DNA from: Saccharomyces uvarum | Lineage: Eukaryota > Ascomycota > Saccharomycetes > Saccharomycetales > Saccharomycetaceae | Reading direction: 5' to 3' | NCBI GenBank assembly: GCA_947243795.1 | Contig: OX365935.1 | Location: 310,001-374,000 of the forward strand | Length of the DNA stretch: 64,000 bases | Part shown: positions 19,832 through 30,148 of the stretch, piece after piece | How the letters are laid out: every line of letters begins with the position of its first letter | How positions within the stretch are numbered: position 1 is the stretch's first letter | Notes under the pieces: model-generated | Seen by the model: the letters and a program-made list of their open reading frames with translations, nothing else | Databases searched by the model: none | What the model was told of the DNA's origin: nothing | Program-made: the position numbers and the translations under genes

Positions 19832-22800
19832 ATGGCGTCAACCTTGCCCAACGAACAATTTCCCTCGTGTGTGCGGTGCAAAGATTCTATAACCACTGGG
19901 CACGCATATGAGCTGGGTTGTGATAGATGGCACACGCATTGTTTTTCATGCTATAAATGTGAGAAACCATTAAGTTGTGAATCTGATTTTCTAGTGCTTG
20001 GAACCGGTGCCTTAATTTGTTTCGATTGTTCCGATTCATGCAAAAATTGTGGTAAGAAAATTGATGATCTGGCCATTATATTGTCTTCGTCAAATGAAGC
20101 TTACTGTTCAGACTGTTTCAAATGTTGTAAGTGTGGTGATAATATTGCTGATTTGCGATACGCAAAGACCAAGCGGGGCTTATTCTGTTTAAATTGCCAC
20201 GAGAAGTTATTAGCTAAAAGGAAATATTACGAGGAGAAAAAAAGACGACTTAAAAAAAATTTGCCCAGTCTTCCTACTCCCGTACTTGACAGCGATTCTA
20301 TTGATGCAACTTCAATTACGGCAGTTGCACCCCAGAAGTCATCTAGTAGACCTGTCTCGCCGGTTAAGAAGATATCCTTAGAGTCCGAATCTTTCAAGGA
20401 TATAGCAATAGAAACCAATTCGAGCGATATTATTCCGCATTTCATAACTGGATATGATGATAGTGATGATAATTCTGGAAGTTCAAAATTCGGTTCTAAT
20501 ATATCTATAGATATTTTAGAATCACAGCAAGATAGTACGGAGCATGCAAATGATGAAAAAGTCGAAGAAGTGAAGGTACATTCGAGAAATGTGTCGCTTG
20601 ACGTGGCGTTGGATTCTACTCCAAATCGTAAGGTCTTGTTGGGCAACACGGAACTTCCGAGTCGCTCTAAGAATCTATTAAATAAAACCCCATTAAGGAA
20701 TTCATCCGGACAATATGTCGCAAAATCGCCAAGCTCTTACAGACAGGGTATAGTTCTTAATGATAGCTTTGAGGAAAACAACCAGCTTGATCCTCCGAAT
20801 GACGGATCCCGAACCGCGAGTGAACTGTTGAGCTCGGTATTACACAGCCCAGTTTCTGTTAATATGAAAGATTCGGAGGGGCTTGATTTGGATCTTTTCA
20901 ATGCTAGGCCGGTGTCCCATATGGCTCCTTCACTATCAATGAATGGTTTGAATAATATTCATGAAGAGAAAAGCCAATCACAAACTACTGGTGTAAAAGG
21001 GAACGAAAATAGTAATGATTTTATCGCTACCCAACAACAGCAAGCAGGAAAATCCTCTTCCCGCTCGAACGATGGCGGGAATAATAAGAAAATATCAAGG
21101 TCATTGTCACGAAGGTCTAAAGATCTGATGTATAATCTGAAGTCCAAAGCTACAAGTAAACAAGATAATAGCATTAAGCTTTCACCTGCCTCTAAACCTT
21201 CCTCGAGACAATCACAGGATTTACTTAGAGAGTTTGATACACATCCTAGTTTGGGGACTACTAGTACCAAAAGCAATTATGTAGACAACTTAGTGAAAAA
21301 TCAAAAAAGCTTAAATCCTAAGGGATCTGCTGACAGTACTATTCCCAAAACCAATTCTGATATAGAACACAGCGCCGATGATCTGAATTATTTTGGTATA
21401 AAATCACCGTCACCAATCGGTCATTTATTACAATCACCTTCTACACCAAGTAATGTATCCATGTATCGAACCCCGCCTTTAGAAAGCTCATTAACATTTG
21501 ATAGGATGAACGGATCTTCATACAGTAATCAAAATCATAGTCTACCTAGTTGGCAAAATACTCCAAAGACACAGTTGGAAAAGAAAAACCATCTCGAAGG
21601 ACAAAATAACGAATCTAAAGATAAATCGTCTTTCGATAAAGAAATCACAGCAGCTGAGTTACACTTAAAGAAATTAAACATAAATTTGAAGGAACTCGAA
21701 TCTCAAAGGGAGCAATTGATGACAGAGATTGATGAAATGAAGTCTACAAAAGAATCGCTACGCCAGCATATTGAAGCCTTTAATATTGAAAGAAGTAAAC
21801 TATATCTAGAATCAAGCGATTCTTCAGAGAATCCTCCTACAATAAGGGAAGCTGGCCCGGACGGATTATCACCTATGAGGCATGTTGCAACCACAAGCTC
21901 TGTAACACGGAGTTCTGTTAAGCCGAAATTCTGGAAGTTCTTTTCATCTACCAAGCCCCAAACCGAGCAATCTATACAAAGTACAAATACAGGTAATCTG
22001 AATTCCGTCATAAAAACCGCTCCAGTTTTACACTCTGTTCCTTTAACTAGTAGCAGCTCCGGCCGTATAGAAATCTCACCTCCTGTATTGCAGAATCCTA
22101 ACGAATTTAGTGATGTAAAATTGGTCCCTATTGAAAATAGTGGAAACATGACACTTAAAGATACTGAAGATTATTCTGATGGAAGCAATTTGTACGGTTC
22201 AAGTCTGGTTGCTAGGTGTAGTTATGAAAAAAACAAAATACCGATGATACTATCTGTCTGCATAGATTTTATTGAGGCGAACGAGGAAAATATGAGGTCA
22301 GAGGGTATATATAGAAAATCAGGGTCACAGCTAGTCATTGAAGAAATTGAAAGACAATTCTCTCTATGGCGGGTACAGCATGATAACGAAATTCCTAATA
22401 TTTTAACAGAACAAGATCTGAATGCTGTAACTGGTGTATTGAAAAGATACTTAAGAAAGCTTCCTAACCCGATTTTTACGTTCCAAGTTTACGAACCATT
22501 AATGAACTTAGTTAAGTCTAGAAAGATGATGGAGACTTTACCATTTACGGGAGGAAAGCTATCTATAGAAGTCAGGAATTCGGATAATTATATGACCAGT
22601 AAAAGTGCCTTAAAAAGCATATTAGAAAGATTGCCAAAGGAACATTATAGGGTGTTGAGGGCACTGAGTGAACATATCGAAAAGGTTACCAAATACAGCG
22701 ATTGGAATCGTATGACACTTCATAACTTGGCTTTGGTTTTTGCGCCGGGTTTGATTCGCGATTTTAGTGGAGAAAAGGATATTATCGATATGAAAGAGAG

Positions 22801-22852
22801 AAATTATATCGTTGCATTTATTTTAGTGAACTATAGAGAGCTTTTGGCGTAG
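19832..22852 (+). CDS. RGA1: Cdc42 GTPase-activating protein Rga1
   Basis: GAP for Cdc42 that limits Cdc42 activity during bud-site choice, septin assembly and pheromone signalling. The product has 1,006 residues. Two LIM zinc domains occupy about residues 13-120 (CVRCKDSITTGH, CFSCYKC, CKNCGKKI, CFKCCKC, CLNCH). A long, Ser/Asn-rich, poorly conserved linker follows, with a coiled coil around 610-660. The RhoGAP domain covers about 790-1,000, and its arginine finger is R828 in EGIYRKSGS. The linker differs much from remembered S. cerevisiae Rga1, while the LIM and GAP ends are well kept. The paralogue RGA2 is possible by family, but the position next to ADE2 supports RGA1. Confidence 0.97.
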   Translation: MASTLPNEQFPSCVRCKDSITTGHAYELGCDRWHTHCFSCYKCEKPLSCESDFLVLGTGALICFDCSDSCKNCGKKIDDLAIILSSSNEAYCSDCFKCCKCGDNIADLRYAKTKRGLFCLNCHEKLLAKRKYYEEKKRRLKKNLPSLPTPVLDSDSIDATSITAVAPQKSSSRPVSPVKKISLESESFKDIAIETNSSDIIPHFITGYDDSDDNSGSSKFGSNISIDILESQQDSTEHANDEKVEEVKVHSRNVSLDVALDSTPNRKVLLGNTELPSRSKNLLNKTPLRNSSGQYVAKSPSSYRQGIVLNDSFEENNQLDPPNDGSRTASELLSSVLHSPVSVNMKDSEGLDLDLFNARPVSHMAPSLSMNGLNNIHEEKSQSQTTGVKGNENSNDFIATQQQQAGKSSSRSNDGGNNKKISRSLSRRSKDLMYNLKSKATSKQDNSIKLSPASKPSSRQSQDLLREFDTHPSLGTTSTKSNYVDNLVKNQKSLNPKGSADSTIPKTNSDIEHSADDLNYFGIKSPSPIGHLLQSPSTPSNVSMYRTPPLESSLTFDRMNGSSYSNQNHSLPSWQNTPKTQLEKKNHLEGQNNESKDKSSFDKEITAAELHLKKLNINLKELESQREQLMTEIDEMKSTKESLRQHIEAFNIERSKLYLESSDSSENPPTIREAGPDGLSPMRHVATTSSVTRSSVKPKFWKFFSSTKPQTEQSIQSTNTGNLNSVIKTAPVLHSVPLTSSSSGRIEISPPVLQNPNEFSDVKLVPIENSGNMTLKDTEDYSDGSNLYGSSLVARCSYEKNKIPMILSVCIDFIEANEENMRSEGIYRKSGSQLVIEEIERQFSLWRVQHDNEIPNILTEQDLNAVTGVLKRYLRKLPNPIFTFQVYEPLMNLVKSRKMMETLPFTGGKLSIEVRNSDNYMTSKSALKSILERLPKEHYRVLRALSEHIEKVTKYSDWNRMTLHNLALVFAPGLIRDFSGEKDIIDMKERNYIVAFILVNYRELLA

Positions 22853-22935
22853 GTGTTAGGCATTTTTATCCCCACCCCTTGCTTTTGGGTTGCGCAGGGA
22901 CATTATTTTGTAATTTAAACCTGCGTAGACGAATA

Positions 22936-22963
22936 GTCTATATATGTATATACATATATAGAC
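22936..22963. repeat. Perfect 28-bp palindrome in the RGA1-ADE2 convergent spacer
   Basis: The two 14-base arms are exact reverse complements with no loop, starting GTCTATATAT and ending ATATATAGAC. It lies 84 bp after the RGA1 stop and 169 bp after the end of ADE2 on the other strand. It carries TATATA-type 3'-end efficiency elements on both strands, so a shared bidirectional terminator is a fair inference. Confidence 0.8.
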
Positions 22964-23131
22964 ATGTTTATATACGTGTGTGTTAATGCATAGCATAATT
23001 CGAAAGAGACTTCTGTCGTTATTCCTCTTTAGTGGTGTGCGTATCAACACAGACATCAGGGGTATTTGATAAAACATGTGCATATTACTTTGCGACCATC
23101 TATTAACCGATTACATTTATACATTAAAACA

Positions 23132-24847
23132 TTATTTGTTTCCTAAATAAGCTTCGTAACCTATGGTTTCCAATTTCTTTGCCTTGAGAAGAACTTCCTC
23201 CTCTTGCTTTAATAGAAATTGTTCCATTTTCGTTGTGTAACTTGAATCATAAGCACCAAGCAGTCTGATGGCCAACAATGCAGCATTTGTACTGTTGTTG
23301 ATAGCAACGGTAGCTACCGGAACACCTCTAGGCATTTGTACGATTGAATGTAACGAATCCACACCGTCTAGACAGGAACCTTTTACGGGTACACCGATGA
23401 CAGGTAATGGTGTCATTGCTGCTACCATACCTGGTAAATGAGCCGCACCACCGGCACCGGCGATGATTGTCTTGATGCCACGCTTACTAGCAGAGATGGC
23501 ATATTCTGCCATTCTGTGTGGAGTTCTATGGGCAGAGACTATAGTGACTTCAAATGGAACATCAAAGTCTTTCAAAACCGCACAAGCAGCAGACATTACT
23601 GGTAAATCTGAATCTGACCCCATTATAATACCAACCAATGGTTTGGCCATAGCTTCTAAGTCTAACTTCTGAGCAACAGATATTTTGATTGGGATATTAG
23701 TCCTACCGGTAATATAGTTCAACCTTTCTTCACATTCATCCATACTCGAAGCAATAATGTTTATGTGACCTACTTTCCTGTTAGGCTTTGACTCTTTACC
23801 ATACAGGTATACTGAGGAGCCTGGAGTAGCCAATGCCCTTTTGCAAGTTTCCAGTTCTTTATCCTTCGTTTGTTTATCTCCAAGAACGTTCAGCATAATG
23901 GCGTTGGTTGAAATAGTTGAAAAAGATGTAAAATTTTTTGGCATTGGCAAATCCAAGACTGATCTTAAATGAGCTTCAAATTGAGAAGTTACACAAGCGT
24001 CTATGGTATAATGTCCAGAATTGTGAGGCCTTGGTGCGATTTCGTTGATTAGCAATTCCCCAGTTTCTAAATAGAACATCTCCACACCAAATATACCGCA
24101 ACCTGGGAAAGACTTAATTGCGTTTTCGGCTAATAACTTTGCCTTAAGTTGAATAGAGTCTGGAACTCTAGCTGGTGCGTAACATAAGTCACATATATTG
24201 TCCTTGTGGATAGTTTCTACAATAGGATAGGAAAATACCAAGCCATCGACAGATCTTACAATCATGACAGCTAGTTCTTTAATAAATGGAGCCCATTTTT
24301 CAGCATACAAGGGACGATTTTTCAATGCTTCTAAAGCTTCTGGGATCATTTCCTTATTTTTTACAACAAAGTTGCCTCTCCCGTCATATGCCAAAGTTCT
24401 AGACTTAAGAACAAATGGGAAACCTAAATCACTACCAACTTTTAACAGTGACTTTTCACTAGGTTGTTCCACAGGGATGCTTTTAGTGACGGCAATACTG
24501 TTCTTAATTAAATGTTCCTTTTGAACGTATTTGTCTTGGATCAACCCAATCGTCTCCGGAGAGGGGTAAATCTTCAATTCTGGGTATTTGACTTGAAGAT
24601 TCTTCAATGTAGGAACATCTACATGCTCAATCTCAATGGTCAACACGTCACATTTTTCAGCTAATTTTTCGATATCAAGGGGATTCGAAAAAGAGCCGTT
24701 AACGTGCTCGGTGGAATTGGTTATCTGTTTGGCTGGAGAGTTTTCAGCATCCAATATGACCGTTTTAATGTTGAGCCTGTTAGCTGCTTCAACAATCATA
24801 CGGCCCAATTGTCCGCCACCTAATATACCGACAGTTCTAGAATCCAT
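23132..24847 (-). CDS. ADE2: Phosphoribosylaminoimidazole carboxylase Ade2
   Basis: AIR carboxylase, which carboxylates 5-aminoimidazole ribotide in purine synthesis; its loss gives the well-known red colonies. The 571-residue protein is a fusion of two bacterial-type enzymes. The N-terminal PurK-like half begins with the Rossmann motif [12 protein letters not shown] (7-18) and contains an ATP-grasp domain up to about 390, including [18 protein letters not shown]. The C-terminal PurE-like half, from about 405, has [14 protein letters not shown] and SAHRTPHRM. No break or missing key residue is visible. Two TGACTC sites and a Reb1 site lie in the promoter. Confidence 0.99.
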   Translation of the reverse strand: MDSRTVGILGGGQLGRMIVEAANRLNIKTVILDAENSPAKQITNSTEHVNGSFSNPLDIEKLAEKCDVLTIEIEHVDVPTLKNLQVKYPELKIYPSPETIGLIQDKYVQKEHLIKNSIAVTKSIPVEQPSEKSLLKVGSDLGFPFVLKSRTLAYDGRGNFVVKNKEMIPEALEALKNRPLYAEKWAPFIKELAVMIVRSVDGLVFSYPIVETIHKDNICDLCYAPARVPDSIQLKAKLLAENAIKSFPGCGIFGVEMFYLETGELLINEIAPRPHNSGHYTIDACVTSQFEAHLRSVLDLPMPKNFTSFSTISTNAIMLNVLGDKQTKDKELETCKRALATPGSSVYLYGKESKPNRKVGHINIIASSMDECEERLNYITGRTNIPIKISVAQKLDLEAMAKPLVGIIMGSDSDLPVMSAACAVLKDFDVPFEVTIVSAHRTPHRMAEYAISASKRGIKTIIAGAGGAAHLPGMVAAMTPLPVIGVPVKGSCLDGVDSLHSIVQMPRGVPVATVAINNSTNAALLAIRLLGAYDSSYTTKMEQFLLKQEEEVLLKAKKLETIGYEAYLGNK

Positions 24848-24995
24848 GTTTGGTTATTTTTGTTAAGTTTCACTTAGGTTTTGCGTGCCTATAATACTAA
24901 TCTTTTGATGAATTTTTGGAAGATTTTTATTGAACAATTTATACATGAAATACTCTACAATAATGTCGATTTGATTCTTAATAAAATGTTAGCAA

Positions 24996-25001
24996 GAGTC
25001 A
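24996..25001 (-). promoter_or_regulatory. Bas1/Gcn4-type TGACTC site 1 of ADE2
   Basis: TGACTC on the minus strand, about 150 bp before the ADE2 start. Adenine-pathway genes are activated by Bas1/Bas2 through paired sites of this kind. Confidence 0.8.
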
Positions 25002-25012
25002 ATTATGTTTTA

Positions 25013-25020
25013 TTACCCGG
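25013..25020 (+). promoter_or_regulatory. Reb1 site upstream of ADE2
   Basis: TTACCCGG is an exact Reb1 consensus, located between the two TGACTC sites of the ADE2 promoter. Reb1 keeps such promoters free of nucleosomes. Confidence 0.7.
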
Positions 25021-25038
25021 ATATTAACCTTGCAAGAA

Positions 25039-25044
25039 GAGTCA
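25039..25044 (-). promoter_or_regulatory. Bas1/Gcn4-type TGACTC site 2 of ADE2
   Basis: A second TGACTC on the minus strand, 43 bp further upstream than site 1, completing the pair expected for a Bas1/Bas2-driven gene. Confidence 0.8.
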
Positions 25045-25282
25045 TTTTGTTGAACTAGTCATAATAGTGCATTTTTTTTAGTAAGAAGGGCTTCTTCTGA
25101 TAGGAAAATACAAGACCAGGGAAGTAGTAAGGTTCTATGTTTCTCTCTCATGTTTAGCAGTATCTTGAAGTTCTAATTCAATCGGTTTTTATTTGAAATA
25201 TTATTTATGTTCTACAAAAAAAAAGGTCATCATCAGACCAAAAAGTAACATACAATGCTTCAACCAATATCTTTAGAAACTT

Positions 25283-25293
25283 TTTTATATTTT
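25283..25293 (+). other. Candidate replication origin core (ARS consensus)
   Basis: TTTTATATTTT matches all 11 positions of the ARS consensus WTTTAYRTTTW and sits in very AT-rich DNA about 440 bp upstream of ADE2. Such matches are frequent by chance; the syntenic position of a known S. cerevisiae ARS raises the odds. Confidence 0.45.
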
Positions 25294-25535
25294 TAAAACT
25301 ACATATTTCGGATGTAATCCATTCTCCTTTTTAATAAATATCGATTATATGTGAACGGAGTATATATCAAATTAATATGCTATAACATCTAATGATGATT
25401 TAGTACACTGATATGCTAGTTGACTTTTAGTTAAGTCAAAATGCAAAATAATGATGGCGAAAGGAAAGAGAAAAGGAAACACCATGCTTGATTCAGAGAG
25501 GTGATTGGCCTATATCTTTTTGCAGTTTTGTGTTG

Positions 25536-28199
25536 TCAATACTTTTTTCGAAGAGATCCTGTTTCATTATCCATAGATTCTTGCTGGTCACTGATTTCCT
25601 TCAAATTATTCAACATTCCAGTTCTACTGGAGGATAATGAAATCACCTCGTTGGTGGGTGGTGGCGGTAACGAGGCATTTCTTCGGTCCATACTGCCAGA
25701 ATCCCCATTTGCACCAATAAACCCTGTTTTAAATTCTTCATAAACTTCACTGAATTGGCTGTGAAGATATTTCTTTAATAGAACTCTACCTACAGGATGG
25801 CATTCTAATTTAGAAAGTAAATGCGTGATAGCATAACTGATCTTGAATGCTTTCTGTTCTAGTAGAGGGGAAGCCTTCAGTTTAGGGGAAACAATTGAGG
25901 ACGCATTTGTAAAATAAAACTGTTTTAAATTTCCAAATTCCTGCCCATTAGTCCTCATATTCCTTACGTTGGCTCGTGTAGTTTGTAAAAACTGTTTTAA
26001 AGAAGACGATTGACCAATCATAGAAAAAGATGTCCTCTTCTTGGCCAAGGATTTCGTAGATAGTAATTCCAGCTCATTATCCTTTACAGTAAATGTTAGG
26101 AAAATTGCCAAAATATCAAAGCTGTAAATATGTGTGAAGATATCTATCGAAGATAACAAAACGCCCTGTGTGTCATTTTCGGTGCCCATATAACTACTGA
26201 AATTATTGAATCTCTGATTTACTTCTTTTTCGAAGCTCCATTTGGAAAAAGTATCTGCCTGTAGTTCAGCTAGTGGTAATATTCTGGATGGAGAATAGTT
26301 TAAACAAGCATTTAAAAACTTCTCAACGTTTGTTTTGTTTATTGATACCATATGAAACATTTCTTTAATAATATCAAATATTTGACTTAACTGGGAATAC
26401 ATTTGCTCGACTGAAACAAAGTCGCGTGTACTTCCCAAGTTGAAGAGACTTTTATCCAATTTAGATAATAATTCAAGACTATGCAATGTAAAATAGTCGA
26501 AAAACTCCGGAAAAAGAAAAAAGTCTCTATAAGTCACAATGTATTCATCTTTCAGTGCTATATCAAATGATGCTTCTCGTTTTTTGGTAGCAGCAAGAAG
26601 ATTCTCTAGTTGAAGAACATTCAGCCTTCTCAGTACACTCATTGTAGTATCATTATCATGATATTCATCGATGAGGAGAGAAATGAACTTTTGACCCAAG
26701 TTCGCTTGGACATTATGTGAAAAATGAGACTTGTTAAATATTTTTTTTAAAGCATTGGGTCCATTCTTCAGTTCTGCCCACGAAATTGGTTTTTCGTTTC
26801 CGGTTCTACCACTTTCGTAAAATATGTCTCCATCCATATCATAGTAATAGTCCCAAATATCTATTTGGTACCGGAATATCGGATTCGCCGTCCCAATAAT
26901 TGCAAAAGATCCAACAAAATCGATATTTGATGTTAAATACGCTCGTAAGCTATCAACAAGCGATATATCCATATAAGGAAATACTAACATCGCACTTCCT
27001 TTGAAATATGGCTGCGAGTCACCAGCATAAGTAGCGGTTATATTAGCCAATGATAAAATGAAAGCACAGAGATCTTCTTTATTCAGTTTAGTTGAGTTGA
27101 TAACTAACTTCCACCTGTTGAGTTTTGAGCCGGCTTTAAGAAGATATGGGATGAATTTATTCAAAAATCTTAAAACTACTGCATGGTAATCATTCTCAAT
27201 ATAGATAGGCTGGCTCTTGACCATGTCGAACTGTAATGGAATTTTTAGCACATATGGCGGGAGCATATTGGGTTTAAACTTCGTGAAATGATATTGGAGG
27301 AACTGATCATCGAATGTCATGATGTTACCGTACTTGTCGTTGGTGGTGGATCCACCTATGCGAAACAGTTTCTTTAGGGTGGAGTCTAGATCAAAGAATA
27401 TTCCAGCTATGACAGATTCGTCATGGATGGAGTGCAACACATCTTGTGTACTTGCTTTGGAGTGTATCTTATTAATCAAAGAAAGATCAATACTGTTCAG
27501 CATGTCGAAGCAATCGATGAGTATGCCTATAGCAGCAGCTTGGGACGATGCTGTCATGTATAGATCTAGTATCGCTAACAGAATGTGTTTAAATGCGAAG
27601 AAGGTTTTCAGTGGAGTGCCGATAGCAATCGATTTAATGACAGCTCCTCGATCGTTTGAGGTATCCAGAATAGTGTTGGCCACATTAACGAAATACAAAG
27701 TTTCATTGTTTATCACTTTCTGATTGTTAAAGGACCTTTGGGATTCCAATTCATCGTTTTCTAAAACCATGGTGTATCTTTTGTTCTTTTCATCATGATG
27801 ATTTTCAACATCGTAATAGCTTCTTCTATTTGACTGATCACGACGCTGCAGGCTCACATGGGTGTCTTTCGGTACTGGAAAAAGTTGATAAGATTGAGTA
27901 GACTTGTTATAGTAAAGAGTAAATGTTGTAAAGTCTTGCTTACCAGGATTTTGTTCTATACTGCTCGGAATCATTAGGCTTGCCAAGTTTGTAGACACTG
28001 ACGTACCACCATCGGATTCTCTATATAGGGACTGCCTAAATCCTGGAATGTGTTTTGGATATTGATATTTCACTATGGGGCCCAGCTTATTATGAAATTC
28101 TGCGGATATTATATAGCTTATGTTCGGCACCTCGAGTGGTAAGGCTTCGCCCTCTGCACCGAAGCTGCTACTAGAGTTATTTATTTCTCTATACAACAT
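25536..28199 (-). CDS. AFI1: Arf3-interacting DENN-type protein Afi1
   Basis: Afi1 interacts with the small GTPase Arf3 at the plasma membrane and helps set polarised growth. The product is 887 residues, near the S. cerevisiae length (about 893). The N-terminal segment NISYIISAEFHNKLGPIVKYQYP is the typical opening of DENN/Afi1-type proteins. The middle carries LIPSSIEQNPGKQDFTTFTLYYNK and the region SMLVFPYMDISLVDSLRAYLTSNIDFVGSFAIIGTANPIF, as in the wider fungal family. The C-terminal third is helical and ends in a Ser/Pro-rich tail. No membrane segment is evident. Function rests on family and synteny rather than catalytic motifs. Confidence 0.93.
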   Translation of the reverse strand: MLYREINNSSSSFGAEGEALPLEVPNISYIISAEFHNKLGPIVKYQYPKHIPGFRQSLYRESDGGTSVSTNLASLMIPSSIEQNPGKQDFTTFTLYYNKSTQSYQLFPVPKDTHVSLQRRDQSNRRSYYDVENHHDEKNKRYTMVLENDELESQRSFNNQKVINNETLYFVNVANTILDTSNDRGAVIKSIAIGTPLKTFFAFKHILLAILDLYMTASSQAAAIGILIDCFDMLNSIDLSLINKIHSKASTQDVLHSIHDESVIAGIFFDLDSTLKKLFRIGGSTTNDKYGNIMTFDDQFLQYHFTKFKPNMLPPYVLKIPLQFDMVKSQPIYIENDYHAVVLRFLNKFIPYLLKAGSKLNRWKLVINSTKLNKEDLCAFILSLANITATYAGDSQPYFKGSAMLVFPYMDISLVDSLRAYLTSNIDFVGSFAIIGTANPIFRYQIDIWDYYYDMDGDIFYESGRTGNEKPISWAELKNGPNALKKIFNKSHFSHNVQANLGQKFISLLIDEYHDNDTTMSVLRRLNVLQLENLLAATKKREASFDIALKDEYIVTYRDFFLFPEFFDYFTLHSLELLSKLDKSLFNLGSTRDFVSVEQMYSQLSQIFDIIKEMFHMVSINKTNVEKFLNACLNYSPSRILPLAELQADTFSKWSFEKEVNQRFNNFSSYMGTENDTQGVLLSSIDIFTHIYSFDILAIFLTFTVKDNELELLSTKSLAKKRTSFSMIGQSSSLKQFLQTTRANVRNMRTNGQEFGNLKQFYFTNASSIVSPKLKASPLLEQKAFKISYAITHLLSKLECHPVGRVLLKKYLHSQFSEVYEEFKTGFIGANGDSGSMDRRNASLPPPPTNEVISLSSSRTGMLNNLKEISDQQESMDNETGSLRKKY

Positions 28200-28546
28200 C
28201 CGGTAGCCAACAATGTTTGGGTAGTGAAGAACTCAACAATGAATGTTGACACGCTTGACTTCGGTGTATTCAGTTTGCCTTTTAAAAGAAGAGACAGCGT
28301 TCCTGCACGGTGTTTACATTTGAATCAAATTTTTTTCATCTAGTTGCATCCGAAGTCCAGGTCAGGCTGCTTAATTGTTGTTAGAGAAAAAGTAGCACTC
28401 AAATAAAATCAGAACTACATTGGGTAAAAAGAAAGCCAAAAAGAGCGAAAAACGTGCTTGTGCAAAACACGTAAAGGCTCTTGAATAATAAAAACTTTAT
28501 AATTGTCTATCAAATTACGTACTTGCTCGTCTTACCTTTGTTATAT
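28200..28546. other. AFI1 promoter and ORT1 3' region
   Basis: A 347-bp spacer between two minus-strand genes. I see no confident site, RNA gene or repeat. Confidence 0.4.
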
Positions 28547-29425
28547 TTACAGCGCAGAAAGAGTTTCAAAGATATAGAAAACGGCTGCGTTGGCTGGCAC
28601 AGCTCTAAAGAGCGTTATACCCAACCCTCTATAAAACCCTTTTACACCAAATTTGGTGAATATATTCTTCACCGCATTAGTAAGGCTTATATGCTCCGTT
28701 TGCATTATTGACTTCACCGTATCTGCAGGGAAAATACTAGCGTTAAATGCCAAACCAGCACTCCCTCCACTAACAAGAAGTTCCCATATTTTATTTTCGT
28801 TTCTTTTCGGGTCGTCAAGAGCATGCCTATCTTTCAAAGACTGTTTCATCAGTTCATAGGTCGCAAACCAGGCGATACCTCCTAAACTTTCTCGAATAAA
28901 AGTCCCCGATTGCCCTTGCCACAATCCTGTTACACCTCTCTCACTTACGATCGCCTTTATTGTAGGCAGAACCTCTGTATGCTTCACGTTGGTAGAGATA
29001 CTATTTAAGTTGGCAACTTGCAATTTACACTTTACCAACTCCACAGGTGTCAGTACCAAGCTTGCACATGAGCCCGCTACTCCACCAGAGATCAAAATCT
29101 CTCCTAACGGAGAAACGTTCGTGTGTTTCTCTAAAAACTTGTGACATTGATTATATGAAACGAATAACATGGCGTTCTCTAGAGATGCCCCAACCAAAGG
29201 TGAAGCAATCCCTTGGAAAAATCCTCGCGCTATACCTTCATGCTGGTAAGTGTATTTTATGCACGACCAAGTCGTCGGAAAGACGCTTGACGATTGTGTT
29301 TGCAACCTGACTTTCACGGTATCGAATGGAAATTCGATTACTTTACCACATGCGCCTGCGATGGAACCATTTACTATATCGCGAATGGCATCTTCTAACC
29401 ATCCTTTCTTTCCACTGTCGTCCAT
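28547..29425 (-). CDS. ORT1: Mitochondrial ornithine carrier Ort1 (Arg11)
   Basis: Carrier of the inner mitochondrial membrane that exports ornithine from the matrix for arginine synthesis. The 292-residue product has the three-fold mitochondrial-carrier repeat. The signature PxDxVK appears as EFPFDTVKVRLQT, LTPVELVKCKLQV and IFPADTVKSIMQTE, one per repeat. Six transmembrane helices are expected. There is no cleavable presequence, as is usual in this family. A perfect Gcn4 site lies about 217 bp upstream, fitting general amino-acid control. Confidence 0.97.
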   Translation of the reverse strand: MDDSGKKGWLEDAIRDIVNGSIAGACGKVIEFPFDTVKVRLQTQSSSVFPTTWSCIKYTYQHEGIARGFFQGIASPLVGASLENAMLFVSYNQCHKFLEKHTNVSPLGEILISGGVAGSCASLVLTPVELVKCKLQVANLNSISTNVKHTEVLPTIKAIVSERGVTGLWQGQSGTFIRESLGGIAWFATYELMKQSLKDRHALDDPKRNENKIWELLVSGGSAGLAFNASIFPADTVKSIMQTEHISLTNAVKNIFTKFGVKGFYRGLGITLFRAVPANAAVFYIFETLSAL

Positions 29426-29641
29426 TTGTTATCGGCCTCAAAGAGTTTACTTCACTGGTGCGCTGAAAAAAACGTCACTTAGGTGAGGATACATATTCTT
29501 AAAATCTGAGACACGTAAACTGTAGCGGTCTTATACTTATCTGAATGGATCGACACCAGAACAGACGTGCCATTCATTGCTGGCGATTGTCCACGCTGCG
29601 GCCACAGGCGAAAAACTATGTCACATTTCTCGACACCATAG

Positions 29642-29648
29642 TGAGTCA
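29642..29648. promoter_or_regulatory. Gcn4 site upstream of ORT1
   Basis: TGAGTCA is the full palindromic Gcn4/AP-1 core, about 217 bp before the ORT1 start. Arginine-pathway genes are Gcn4 targets. Confidence 0.8.
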
Positions 29649-30148
29649 TGATGCGTGACTGGAAAGTGCTAGAGTTAAAAACCAGAACAGTAAACCAGCA
29701 AGCCTGGTCTTTTTCATGGTAGGTTCTTTCGTGTTAATTCACTAACCGAGCGGTCGTTGTATTCCATCGAGATATTAATTCCGGCAGTAAAGTATGCGTG
29801 GATTGAAAGAAGAAGTTCCTTAAAGTTGCAATGGACCAGCTGCCCATGAAGAGTATTATCTTATACGCTCAGACACTACATGGGCCTCTCTCGGTTTTAG
29901 TAGGTGATTTTGGACATAACATTATTTATGCCAAAACAGGTAATCTCGAACATTCTTTAATATGATATTAATTATGTTGAAACTGAGACAAACATACTTG
30001 ATGAAGATGAGTATAAAGATCTATCAATTGACCAGAAATTAGCATATAAAAAGACGAGTTATACATGATAACTTATTGTCCATATTCTGAATTATGTCTG
30101 AACCATTTGATTTCAAATAACGAACCAGCGTGTGTTTTATACACCTCT

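Larger units (their letters stand above)
24848..25535. other. ADE2 promoter and AFI1 3' region
   Basis: This 688-bp AT-rich spacer between two minus-strand genes holds the ADE2 promoter with two GAGTCA/TGACTC sites and a Reb1 site, and a perfect 11-base ARS consensus at 25283-25293. S. cerevisiae has a replication origin (ARS1513, from memory) in about this place. Confidence 0.55.

Noticed and set aside
29920-30140. Possible second, older LTR before the delta element
   Set aside because: A TGTTGAAAC sequence near 29978 looks like an LTR start, but no matching end, duplication or family hallmark could be found.
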